Origin: Lithospermum erythrorhizon | Lineage: Eukaryota > Streptophyta > Magnoliopsida > Boraginales > Boraginaceae | NCBI GenBank assembly: GCA_019722365.1 | Contig: JADFUC010000133.1 | Location: forward strand, 62,001-126,000 | DNA: 64,000 nt | Reading direction: 5' to 3' | In this document: positions 38,364-52,300 of the stretch, piece by piece | Layout: each line of letters begins with the position of its first letter | Numbering within the stretch: position 1 is the first letter of the stretch | Made by a program: the position numbers and the translations under genes | Notes under the pieces: model-generated | The model's input: the letters and a program-made list of their open reading frames with translations, nothing else | Database searches by the model: none | Told to the model about the DNA's origin: nothing

Positions 38364-40343
38364 TCCAACAGAATTAGCAGAAATGCAAAGAAAAAAGAAG
38401 CACAAAAAGGAGATTTTTCAATGGACTTGTTCAAGAAAATGAGAAATTGAGGAGTTTGGAAGACAATGGTTTGAATTTTTAAAACTTCAAACGTTCCAAT
38501 TTAATTGTTGACTTTCTTTTTTTGATGATAAAATGCTGGGCCATTGTTGGTACTTTATTTTTCTCTTTAATGATGGCTTAATTTCATTTTGTTTGGGCAA
38601 TGATATCAACATTCCACGGCACATTAAAATGTAAAGAGGAAAGACTAGACTCAACTTAACATGCTCTACTAATTTTTAACTGCTTCACATCTAACTATAT
38701 AATATGTCAAATTGTGATACTAACTTTTTTCTTAATAACATGTTATTAAATTAATTGAATATTTCATTTCTTAATCAAACATGAATTTGTTTTTTATGGG
38801 TAAAATAACTCATTTAATTTTTAGTAATAAAATACTAAAAATATATTTAATACCATAAGTCAAAACTCTATCAGATTATAGACAGCATTACCCATCTATT
38901 ACTATTCTAGAATGATGTCTTGAATTGTCAAAAAGCTAAAGTCTGAAATATTATCTATCTTTTCACTCATTAATCACTAAAATTATCCACTTTTTTTAAT
39001 AATTATAAACTTTGAATTTTGGCGTAAATATATTTATTTATATTATTATATAACCTTTATAAAAATATGTGTAGAAAAAAGCTTAAAATGTATTTTTAAA
39101 TTGATATAATTTTCATCAAATATTATATAATACAAACAAAAATATATACGATCAAAATTGAAAGTATATAGTCAAAGTGGGCCAATCTTTTATAGGATTA
39201 AGGGAATATTTCACAATAGATAAAAACATATCTTGATATGTAATGATCAGATTTCGTTTATTAAATTATATCAAAGGCAGTAGAATATAAAATATTTAAC
39301 GAACACAAGAAAAAGTAAAAGTGAACGAAAATGGTAAAAAGTTAGAAAAAATTAGCGAAAGAAAGAATACAAAAATCATCCCCCTATAATTTGTTTTCAT
39401 CTCTAGGATAATGAATTCATTTATATACTAGCAGGTAATACACATATAGTGTGAAAATTATTGAGCAAAATCTAACTAGAGTTAGAAATCAAGGAGATAC
39501 CATTGACAATAAATTCTCAAAACCATATGTCATCATCATATAATTAAACTGTACACGACACAATGCAATCAAGAGCTATTGACCATTCGAAAAAGTAAAC
39601 AAATATGTACATCACAGTATCAGACTATACAACTAGTAGCTAGCAGTATGTGCGCCTGAGACCAAATGTAGAAGAAATGTAAGCGAGGTCTCCTGCAAAC
39701 ATTAAGCTATATTAGTAAAACATCAAACATAAAATATATGGACAGCGACTGATTCCTAAAGTATTTAAATACTACCAAAACCATGATGACATATCGATAG
39801 TCAAATCCTAATTTGTAATACCGAGCATTTATATATTCAAGTCGTTGCAATGATAAGGGGCGGATTTTTGGAAAAGGAAAAGAAACCTTATATATGATGC
39901 TTCTCTAAGGAAAATGTTCAAGAGATGCTAATGCGTATATGGTAAATAATTAGTCCGTTAAATCTGACATGGTCACCACGAAAATGAGATCATCTAAAGA
40001 GCAAATAAGAAAAATAAAACAAGAAAACGTCCAACAAAGACAATAAGGATATATTGGGTATGCATATTGATATAATGTAGTTTGGTGTGCAACTACTGAG
40101 ATCGAGAGAAAAAAAATTACTTCTGGGCTAACCTCTATAGACTTTCCATCTCCAGCAAGTAGACCAACCTTACTCAGCAGCCTTTCATAATGAGCCCAAC
40201 TGTTGCCTTACTTAAAAACTTGATCCTGGCATTTGACAAACAAATTATAGTCACCAAATTGAAGAACAATTATATAGGCTGACAAATCATGATCATTAAC
40301 AAGGAATTGAAAGAAATGCCGAAATTTTACCAGAGATTTAAAG
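38364..40343. other. Intergenic region between kinesin promoter and PRT6 3' end
   Basis: 2 kb holding the kinesin promoter and 5' leader and the PRT6 3' UTR; both genes are read from the minus strand. It contains a dispersed MITE-like copy at about 39010-39215. On the minus strand, 40200-40130 and 39690-39655 look exon-like: the first is open (reads WAHYERLLSKVGLLAGDGK) and ends before GT, and the second follows TTTGCAG. They may be spliced 3' UTR or alternative 3' exons of PRT6. Confidence 0.4.
39010..39215. repeat. Dispersed MITE-like repeat (copy upstream of kinesin)
   Basis: Contains AAAATGTATTTTTAAATTG, TTCATCAAATATTATATAA and ATACGATCAAAATTGAAAG, matching the copy at 11490-11665, and ends CCAATCTTTTATAGGATTAAGGG, a degenerate Stowaway-like end. 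It lies about 650-850 bp upstream of the kinesin start codon. Confidence 0.45.
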
Positions 40344-43300
40344 CTAAAGGATGAAAAAACCACCAATGGTTGTTTGACGAAGCACCCTTGAACTTCGATC
40401 GATACCATGAGAAGCCACCTACAATACAACATCACAAAATGAGCACATTATAGAGCTCATTTCACTATAACACATCAAGAACAGAAAGATTCAGAATGTG
40501 AAGGGGCAACTTTGGTTTGAATCATTAAGCTAATTCTCATTTCATTATAATACATCAACAACAGAAAGATTCAGAATGTCAAGGGGAAAATTTGGTTTGA
40601 ATCATTAAGGTAATTCTTCCTTACAGTTACATGTAGATACTTACTTCTGAAGGATATTGATAGTATTAACTCAAATCACGGAGCAAAAGTAGCAAAAAAA
40701 AATATATACTCCCTCCGTCCAACTTTAGTTGGGACTAAATTCTATTATGAATGTCCAACTTTAGTTGCCCAAGATTTCCTTTTGTACCCTTATTTGGTAA
40801 TGGGATTACGATGGACCCCATAAGATTAATGATGGTTAAATTAAGGGTAAAACTGAACATATACCAATAAGTCAACTCATTTCTTAAACAGTAGCAAAAG
40901 TCAAACTATCCCAATTAAACTTGGACGGAGGGAGTATATCATTTTTCTCCTCCTAACTCTTCGTATCCAAGTAGCAAGTTAACTAAAGGTCAGGTTTCTT
41001 GAAAGGGTTCAAAAGATGGCGCTGAAGTGTAATAATATACAGTTACTTTGATATTGTGTTTGTTTTGAGGTATGTAACAGAAGTTGAAGGAAAACTAAAA
41101 ATTAATTAGAAAATGTCATCTTGAGTTTTCCTTCAACTCAAATTCCATAACTCAAACAAACATGTAAACAATCTTAGCATTCAATGGACAAGTGTTGTAA
41201 AGGAATAACCAGATGCTACAGTATTCTCAGTCCCATCTTAATTTATGTAAACAATAATTTCTCACATGAGAAACCGGAGGGAAAAAATACAACAAAAGGT
41301 TTTACCATATGAGTCAGAGCCGCATAACGCTCCTCATTAAGATATAGGGGTTTTCCTCTGTGCATATCAATATCCTGCAACAATATGTGAAAAGAGAGAA
41401 GCATCAACAGATGTGCACTTGTCCTCTATTAACAAAAGTGATCAGTTTATAATGCTTCCTTAACAGGCCATCCCCTTCAGTAAAAGCAATAATGTCCCAA
41501 AAAGATAGCATTATAAGCAACAAGTATAAATATCATCAGGCATTGTTTATCATATCATATGTATCACGTTATGTTTTGAAGACTTGCATATTCCTCTGCC
41601 AATAAGGTAGTTGTAAACTAGCATCTTTCTAACCGAGGACAAGGGGAAATATCCTCTTCCCCAAATGAATCTAGGTATGGAGATGGCCAAGATGCTTGTC
41701 GGGCAGATCGTTGAAGTAAAACAGTAGTTTTCTGCAAAGTAATAGCAGTAATATCTCAATACAATGGAGGACAAACATCCAGTAAAGATGAAAGAATATG
41801 AGAAACAATGCATACTTTGATTAACAAGAATACCCCAGTGCCAGCACCACAAGACAATGCATGAGCTTGGCATCCACTTTCCCTTAAAGAATAATCCAAA
41901 AGATGTCAATTCTATTGATGTATATGAGAGTAATCAGACCAACAGAGACAAAACTATCTAATAACGCACGAGGTTAAGCAAGTAAATATGGTATCTTGTG
42001 TACCTGCAGCATGTTCTCCAAATTGGTGAGCACAGCTTACCGCAAACTAAGCATAATGCACGATCATCTTCAACAAGACCGCAGTCAGGACACTGATGTT
42101 TAATATACCTGATGTCCAGAAAAATAATCCGAATCATGAACCGACTTATGGAAATAATGAATAATGGTATGCTTCGGGGAAAAAAAGGATCTGGTAAGGG
42201 GTAAGAACCTCTGTAAGATATCCTGGTAAAGCCGTGGCAAACACATCAATCTTAAAGGTACTGCTGGCGAAACATACAGAGCACGTGGTAGACAACGAGC
42301 TTTCAGCTCCTTGGAAAAATGGTGTAGCCACCCATGAACTACAGATCGTACTAGTCCATCTCCAGAAATAACATCTAACAGAGGTATCTTAAATAAATTT
42401 TCAAGCTTCCCGATCTCCACTAGCTCCTCTCCAACATTATTAGTAAATTCTGTAGAGTCATCCCCCATCCATATTGACTCAACTGATCCCTCTGTCCCAT
42501 CATTAAATGGCGCTGATTGGGAAGAATTGATGAGTTTCCACAACAATGCACATCTGCGTAAGTACGGGAAGCTCAACCTACGAATAGAGTCTTTCATATC
42601 TTTAACAGAATCAATATAATTAGATTCGAAATATTGCATCCCAACTTCATATTCAGCCATAAATTTATAGATATCCGCAAATACAACATCCTGATGTCCC
42701 ATATCTGTGTTACACCATCCACATTTTCGGATGTATGTGATTGCAGCCTGTATCACAACATCAAAGGATCAAATGAACTGATAAAGAATGACGATTTGAT
42801 TTCCAAATAGAATGTGGTAACAAACCTGGGTAATAATAACTACATAAAACATGTGCACAAGAGACAAGAAGGACTCCTCGGACACCATAAAACCGCTGGG
42901 GAGACAAAAAAGTATCCACATGAAGGATGAAAAAGGATCTCTAGCAATTATGGGATCAGATGCCCGTCTCCACAGTCGAATCTCTCTACACTGACTCTCT
43001 GATCCACATTTTTCCAGAATCTGCTGCACAGAACCTGCAGAATAAATAGTTACAATATGCAGTTCAAGAAAAACAGGGTATCTTTAAATTTCAGGTACAT
43101 TTGTAATAAAAAAGATAAGAGACGGAAGATGAAATACAAAATTTCATCTGGTAGCAGAGATGGTTTGACCTTTTAAAAAACTCTTTTAAGATCATAACTG
43201 TTTCAGCATGGACTGGCTTACAATGAGCTTATGCAGAAAGTCAGCCATGATGAATCCATATACAAAGTATAGGTTAACATATAACTTATCCTCCCTCCGT

Positions 43301-46300
43301 TCCTAATTACTTAATCATGTAGCTTAAAAGTGCTTTATTAAGTAACTAATTCATTTTACTATTTTCAAGAAGAGATAAAACTATCAACCAATGAAAACAA
43401 GAATATTAGGAGACACAGCAATGATGTTTAGATTTTTTTTAAAAGTTCAAAACAAAAAGTTGAAAAAGTAAACGATCAAGTGAAAAGGAAAAAGATTTTT
43501 TTGCTATATGATCAAGTAATTAGGAATGGAGGGAGTATATCACAAAAGTGGAATTTTGTTGAGAAATAATAAAACTGGAATTCTGTTGAGAAATGATATT
43601 AGCATTATCAACTAAATGAACAGTCAATAAAGACAAAAATATAAAATAAAGATAAAGAATAGGGATCCAGGATAAATAGAACAAAAATTTAAATAGCTAA
43701 CTCTTAATTTGGAAAAATTGAACTTGAAAAGGAAAAAGGACTAGAAATTCAACCTCCTTGCCCAGGACTTGGCTCGCGAATCTTATCTGAAGGAACACTA
43801 GAGCATATGGACTGAGCAAAATGTTGGATTCCTTTTAGCCTCACAAGACTACTGAGTGGATTCGTACTTCGAACTCTTTGAACAATATCCAGTAACAATG
43901 ACAATATAAAACAGTTAGAAGATTTGAGGTCCGTGTACAAAGCACTGAGGCTATGGTTCGGAGCTAGTGATGACTTCCTTGAGCGAGAAGCCAACTCAGT
44001 TGATATAAGTGAATACTTGAGTGTGTCCCAGAGCATCAAGGGTGACTGACCCAGTCTACAAGATCCAGAAAGCTCATCCTTGCCACTTACATACATTCCA
44101 CCAAGAACTCTACAGAAAGGATCCAAATTCAATTTGGTTGCAGGACACTGCAAGGGGAATGACCTCACAACTTCATTGCTTCCAGCAACTTTGGCAGCAC
44201 TTCGTAATAGACACAAGGCTTCTTGAAGCAGAAGTGATTTCCATCCTCCGGTTAAAAAGGAAGGAGAGCCAACAGTATCTAATTGCCTTGTAACATGGAC
44301 ATTATCCGACTTTAAGGATGATGCTGGTAGAACAGAATTTGAGAGGCCACGGCATACAGGACACAGAAATTCCCCCTGAGACAGGACACATCAAATTAAT
44401 ATTTTTCATCATTCCCATCGTTCCCACGGCATACATGCAATGAAGAAATAAATTTTACCTGGTCTGGGTCAACATTCCCTCCCTCAAACACTATCCTCCT
44501 CGTATGCCTGAGTTCAACAATTGTAAAATGTTAAGCCTTCAAGGTTAATCAATTCTCAGCCTGAGGTGAAAATATATACAGAGAAGAGAGGTCTCACATA
44601 ATGGATGTCATTTAATGACCAAAAAAGAAGCCCTTCCAATATTACGAAAAGAAACTTGAAGATAACATAACTTCAAGACAAGTTTTCAACATAATATTCG
44701 ATTTCAGATATTTTGATGTTCTTGATAGTTGACAAGGATTAAAAATGAGTAGCCTCCTAATGCAAAGAAGTATTTTTGTCCCATATGGCATATTTAGGGA
44801 ACCTTGGAAAAAAAACTGTGGACACCTTACTTATACGAATGACTTCCAATTGTTATTAAAAGTCAAAATATTTGGGATCAAGAATCATTATAAACTTCCA
44901 GAGTGAGATCATTGGTTGATCACAAAAACAAAAATTTGAGTGTCGATAGAACTTCCTACTTACCACCAATCGGAGCAACTTATGTGTAATCAGAAATTTA
45001 TAATTTAGTGTTTACCCGATGACTCCACTGCCAGTCGGATCCCCATTCTTACTTTTTCCAAGCAAGTACATGTTAAAAATTGTATTCTACTCTCTTCTTT
45101 GAATTTTGTCAATTTTTCTATGACCCTAACTATGTTCATTTTCCACATTTTTGTTAAGAATTAGCACATCGAATCCCCCCATACATTAGCAGCTCAAGCT
45201 GTTCATGTTCACTCATAAGCAAAGGATCAAGCCAACTAAGCAAATCATCGTGTTAAACATGCCACACTTACAGAGCTTACCCCTGCAAATAGCTTTGCTA
45301 TTGGATGGAAGTCATCTAAGGTAAATAAAAATGACGACATGAATGGCCATATACGCTAACTTTACAGCAGCATGTTACCTTAGTGATGATAAATAGCGGT
45401 CAAGGCATTCCTGATGAACTGCATGTCCACAAGAAGTGAGATAGATACCATCACAGTCATGGGGGCCTGTACCATCACACACTGGTAGCAGCATATTGCT
45501 ATCTGATTGAGAACTCCCATCAGAATTATCTGAACCTGAAGCATTATCTAGGTTTTCTTTTGCAAGAGCAGCAATAAACTTTGCTAGAAAGAGGGGATCA
45601 TTATCAGGATCCACTACTTCATTGTCTCCAATATATGGCAATTTCTCGAACTTTTTAGAAACATCTGCACTTGGCAAACAGCTGCGCATATCATCTCGAA
45701 CCAATGTGTAGATATCTTTTTCCAAACTCTCAACAGAAGGTGCTATATTTGCCTCAGAGTATACATCTGTGCGAGGCATAAGCACATTTAAAGAAGGAAA
45801 TCGAGCCTTGATATATTCCATAATAGGTTTAACTTCACCAGGTTGACCTTCAGCAGCAAGCTGATCGACTCCATGCTGAATCAAATGAAACATCTTGGGT
45901 AAGAACACCTCTGAACTTTGTGAGGTATTCCTACCCGGTAGTGAAACTTCAATCATGTTTGAACTGGCTGATGCAAGCTCTTTTCCAGACCGGAAACCTT
46001 GATCCCAAATAGGGGGTGCTCTATCAATGAAACTCAATAGCCTAGATTTCTTTTTCCAAGAATAAAAAAGAATCCACTTGTAAGCATACAAACATGGGAA
46101 ACAGGAGGACTTCGATGACATAAGATATATATAGGATGCATCTACCTGAAGAAGAACGAGATACGATACAGGACTTCTCGAATCTGGATCATGACAATGA
46201 GAGCAAATGATTTGTGTAGACTCCTCGGGACTGTTTCCGACATCCATAAAACTCATCTCATTTTCATGTTCCTTTTCATCCATATCGTCATCTAGGGAAG

Positions 46301-49300
46301 AATCGATGTTCTCAAGAAACTTGGATTGCTGGGCTTTCATCTTCTCCTGCACAACAAAGGGTAACGAGTGGCATTGTGACGAAACAACTCACCAAATGAA
46401 ACACAAATTCACAGTGGTATACTTGTGAAACTACCACATGATGTCACAAGAAAAATCAGGGGTGGTCGTTTTCTACTGTTCTTGAGTAACAGATTGGTGA
46501 AATTTCCTACTGGTTCCTGATCAAGTCAATTATGGGCTGACAAGCACCTAGCAACACTATCCTGATTTGTAGTGCCATGTAAACGTTTCATAATTTTACA
46601 ACATACTTGTCCAAAAATGATAGTACATTTATTAGCTACCGGATTCATAGTAAAAGCATATGAAATTCTTCTCAAAGGGCATAACAGAGAAGTGTATAAT
46701 TATCAATGAATACTCACCACTATAACTCAGTAAGCTTAAACAATGTGAATAATTGACTTTACCATAATCTGAACTCATTAGTCCAATACTACAACAGCTG
46801 AAATGTATATCAACAACGTAGAATTTAATACAAAGACTATTTGACATAATTTGATCGCTCTCATGCATACAAGAATTAATGCAATACCCATAATATTTTC
46901 AATATTTCAAATTATGGGGCACTTGTTAGATGAATTCGAGAAGAGAGACACATGTACAACAATAATAACAAGCCAAAACCAAGGATGGTAGGCCATTTAT
47001 GTAAGGGATAACATCTATATGACCTCAATACAATACGGTCAGGTCTAGTGCAAGGTAGAACAAAAAAACAAAAAATGATTTATTTAAATCAATAAGGGTA
47101 AAACAAACTAACCAACATTGCAGCTTGCCTCTCTCGAGCTTTTGCCTTGTGCTTATCTGCATCAGACTCAAAAGGCATTTGACTTCTCTCACCTTCGTCT
47201 ATCACCTGTGATACTAAATCAGGTGCAAGATGTTGCAGTTTCACCATGCATTTGGAATCTAGCTCGGCAAACTTCTTCAGCATATTTTCAATCAATAATG
47301 AGATATTATAATTGCTATCTTCTCTTGGGTTGTTTACACTTTCTTTCTGGTATTTTCTCAACAACAAAACAAGAAGAGATAACATGCTCTGATCGACATG
47401 CCTGTTCATTCCTCTCTCTTCTCCCGCAAAGGCCAGAACAGGTATCACATCATCCACGTGACATAAGCGGTCATCAGATTTCTTTTGCACATAACAGACA
47501 TCAAGTGCTAGTGACAGCAAGTGTAAGGCAGGTATCAGAACACTATCAGGAGAACGTGATGCAGTTGATTTCTCGGTGTTAACAGCATAAAATAGAACTG
47601 CATGAACAATTTGGGCAGTTATTTTACAAGTAGCAATGCGGGCTACTCCTCTAAGAGGGTAATAGATCTTCGACCATTTAGGGAGCTGACTAGCCATTGC
47701 AGAACAGTTACAGAAGCGCAAGAATCTCTCTTCTGCAATTTGTAAATCCCTCGGATTAAAACGAGGGTGATATAAGTCCAACTCCTTCCAGTGCGGTGTC
47801 TTCAGTTTATACATTCCCTGAAATACCATGTTAAACCTTGTGCGATTAGCAAGCAGAAATACAAGCTTAGTCAAACTGAAAGGCAACCAAAAAAACAGAC
47901 CTGGTTGACCCCAGAAGGATTAGAATAATCTGCTATATTGTCCAGAGTCTCCTGAAGCTTCTCCACCTTAGATAGATCACGAGGAAGGGACTTCACCAAT
48001 AGACTCCGAGGCCAATTACTAATTGACAGCTTGTATACTAATTCTCTTCGCAGACATTCATCAGTACTATATCCAGAGAAACGCCTCTCTTTAATTATTT
48101 GTATGATTAAGGTGAGCATTTCCTGAACTAAGATTGGCTCGAACCTGAAAAATGAAACAGATCTCAGAAAAGAAAGGACAAACAAGCACAACATATGTTA
48201 CTTTTACTAAGAAAATATATCTAAACGGGATAGCATACCATTATAGGCCTTAAAGAATACCCCTTCTGTTACTAAATAGGTGATGTTCTGGTCTTGAGAA
48301 TACAAATTAAGGTAAGATGATTTTTACTCTCAATTTAATAATCATACCATAACCTTAAAAGTTTTTTGGTGTCATTAATATGCTTCCTTTGAAAAAGAAG
48401 AAAAAGTTGCATTAGAAATGTTCAAACATCAAGTATAAAGATTCAAACAATTTAGTCTAAAACATCATCTGTTTAGACGAAGGAAGTATACTGTACAAGA
48501 TAAGTGAGATAACCATTAAAAAAGGTGTAGTAAGAGAGTTACTCACTCACTAGACCGTTCAATGTTCAAAGAAAGATATTTCGACAATCCAAACCGCTCC
48601 AATATTCTCTGTACATAAAGATCGGCTGGAGCTAGAGCAGCACAACACTGTAGGAGAAACAAATCAAACTCTAGTCCCTGCTCAGACCTTGACATAACGA
48701 AAAATGGATTAGTTTTGTAAAACTACAATAAGAACGAGGAAGCGACCTTAGATATCATCGAAAAACATTTGTAGGTTATCAGAGCACTTTAATGCACCAT
48801 ACAATTGGGAAAGAATACTTCACTTACCAGCGAACTGAGCGATACCATTCAGTTGATAATATGGCCCCATCTCCATTTCTCCGCCACATTCCGGCATAAA
48901 CCTCGGCACAGAATACTCTAAGTCTTAGAGGATGTTCCATCAGAAATGCAGAAAACCCATGAGGATGGTAACTACCTAAGATATGGCCAAAGAAATCGTA
49001 ACGACCAGCTAGTAATGGATCATCAGAATAAGAACTCGATGTTGCACTTGTTGGAGAATCACCATAACACATTTTGAATGCTCTTTGCAAAATGATTGAA
49101 AGCAACCTATGCAATGGAATGTGAACTGAAATTTCCTGAGAACTAACATCAAATACCATCTCAGGCCAGTCTGAAGAACTTAAAACTCGGAAAGCTTCTA
49201 ACTCGGTGGTGTGCTTTCCATCCGGCCTACAATCTTCAGAAGAAGCCTCTTGGTCATAGCTTCGGGCACCTTCGAAGTCAACACCAACATAGAACCATTA

Positions 49301-52300
49301 GCCAGACAAGAAAGTGCTTACCTGAAGTCTCAGGTGAAACTGATAATTTACTGCTGGAAATAAATGACTTAAAAAGATAAATACCTCTTCGAAACTTAGA
49401 CAAGGTTCTCCTTAGAGTAAGAAGATTGTTGCCAGTGTTATAGCTCATCTTGGGAGATAACACACCCACAATGCCTCTGGATGTATTATCCACTAGCCAA
49501 TTCTCAAGAGCCTTCAGGCACTCAAAGGTTAACCAAACAACAGAAGACGGAAGTGGATTGTAAGTATTTTTCATTTCGGAAGCCTTTGCTGCATGATCGG
49601 ATGCATTCCATCCTGCAACATTGCAAACGGAACTCTCTTCCGACAACCTACCCACTTTTGAATGCCTTAAACTATCTTGGTCGTCAAATTCCTGTTTGCG
49701 CATGACTATTGATTCATCTTGAGTCTCCTCATTAACACTATCAGAAAATGCCCCAGTCACTAGAAGTGAATGAATGTTAGCTATGGAGTGACATAGGATG
49801 AATGGTAGATGTATACTATCATTATCTTCTTCGACATGAATGCCTGTTTCCCTCTTTTGAGGGTTCATCCCTTGCACAAAGAAAAGTATCCTCATCCATG
49901 ATCTTAATATATCCCGTCTATCATTAGTCACATACTTGGGTACCTCACTGTGACTCATGACAAATCGTATATCCTCCACCACCCTGATAGTAGTATCATA
50001 CAAGTTGGCCCACTTGTTAACCTGAAAACATAACAACTACTCTTAATGTCTCAAATATATATGCATCTGCATAGATCAATATAAATTCTTTTACTACCAT
50101 TGTCTATAACTACCAGTAAATCCATTGAAAAGATAACGAAACTTAATATACAAATTTTGTTGGGATCTCCGACATGACATTGTATTCATAGATGTAATAT
50201 GCAATACTCATGACCCAGGGCACTGAGGATGTAAAAGAATCAAGCAGATGATCAAGTGATCACTGGCTATTGCAAAGTTATGTAGACATAAGAAGTTTAT
50301 TATCCAAGCCACTGTACCTGTAGTTTATTATCTTCTCCAGCACATGAACTAAATATCTCTCCCAAGCAATCAAACAAGATAGACAAGAGGTTCATCTCCT
50401 TCACAAGTCGAGGCGTCAAAGTAGGAACGGTGAGGATCTGCACAGAAAATGTAGACAGAAGTGGAAACTTCTTAAATACTAAATCATTGTTTTCTTTCAC
50501 TGCATCCTTCACGGTTGCCGGATAATAATTCAGAAATATTTTAGCGAACTCGTACTTAAACTGTGGCTCGCCTAGAAACTTAAGAAGCAATTCATGTAGC
50601 TTCCGAACGACATCATCATTCAACAGCCTCTCTGCCCTTAATAAAATATCCAACAAACCAACAGCTGAGAACACTCTTTGAGATATAAAGCTGAGCAAGC
50701 TTTCACTGTGTTGGCAGAACTCTAAAAGCATCTCAACCACTGAAGAAGTAAGCTCATCTGCAACATTTTTCCACTCAACAGGATGATCATCAATTTGAGG
50801 ACTTCTCTGAAAGATACTCTCTGAAAACAGTAGTTTTTTCTTCCAAAAATGAAGCAATGAGTCTAGAACAGGCCCCATAGAATTAGAGAATTTTTCTGGG
50901 AGTGGTTGAATCTGTTCAGCGCCTCTATGTTTCGAACAGAAACCCTCACGTTTCCATGCAGTAACATCTCCACAATCACAACAGCCACCACCCGTATATA
51001 TGATGGAATAATCATGGTCCTTATGATTCCCATTCAGGAAACAAGGAACACAAATTGCACATGTTGGATCATGTTCACATGTCCGACATCGATAAGCAAT
51101 GTCATTGTTTCCCCAAACAGCTCCACAAACACCACGTTGTCCATTCATTTCACCTAGTTCTTCAAGTGCTGAGCTGACATCCCCCTCAAACATCAAACAT
51201 CGCAACCAGATCATACTCTCATGATATATATCCTCAATGCTTACGCCAATCATGCTTCCCTCTTCCTGACCTTCCAAAATTACCTCAACCACCTCCTTGT
51301 CTGGAGGAAAGATAGCTGACACTAACTCGCCTATTACAATCGTGTTACTCTTCAAATGAGCTATTAAATCAAGATGAGGTTGTTTCAAATTTTCCTCTGG
51401 GATTCCCATATGAGCGAGCCTCTGCCATAGAATCATTTATGCCAAACGCATCAGCATTATAAAGAAAGTATTGGTTATGACACGTCAAGAGTGGCCACGA
51501 CTATCAATATCAGACAAAAATAATGAAGCAAAAAAGTTAGCTTATCATCTTAATTGACTTATCTATCCGAAAGAATAAACTTTTTCAAACAGATAAAAAG
51601 TAAATAGGAAATATAAAGAAAACGAAATAATTAAAGAATTTTTCAGTATTATCTGCTACTAATATCATATAAAATGAATATATAGTATCTAACACCAACA
51701 TTGCAATACCACCACACCAGGTGGCAACTACCAAGTGACACCCAACAGAGATAATTCATTTCAACACTACAACACGGAAACTTCCATTTATTAATAAACT
51801 GACTAACATGCATATCAGGCTTCAGCGCATAAAGCTACCTTCAATACCAATTAAATCAAAAGCAGTCCCAATTCTCATTTCTATTCTTAATTTTCTTTCG
51901 GTAGAAAACAGACGCCCTAAAAAATCTTACATGTTTTAACAAAACACAACTCAAAACTATAAATCCGTTGCCTAATCATTTCAAGTTCACATATTGCCCC
52001 CATCAATAACTTCGATGATGCTAAATCTAATGTATCAATAACTCATCCTTATTTGAAAAAGAAAAACACACTTCAATACTATAAAATTGTGGCCCAATCA
52101 TTACTGATTCACAAACTGCTAATACCAATTACTTCATTTAACATAAAACTTTAATAAACAGAGCTCATCTGCCGCAATTTCAACACCATATAAACTACTA
52201 TAAAATCCAAAATCCTTCTAAATTACACGGAAGTTAAGTATAAAAACAACAATTAACACAGCTCATCATTACTGATCACAAATTACCCCCATCAATCACT

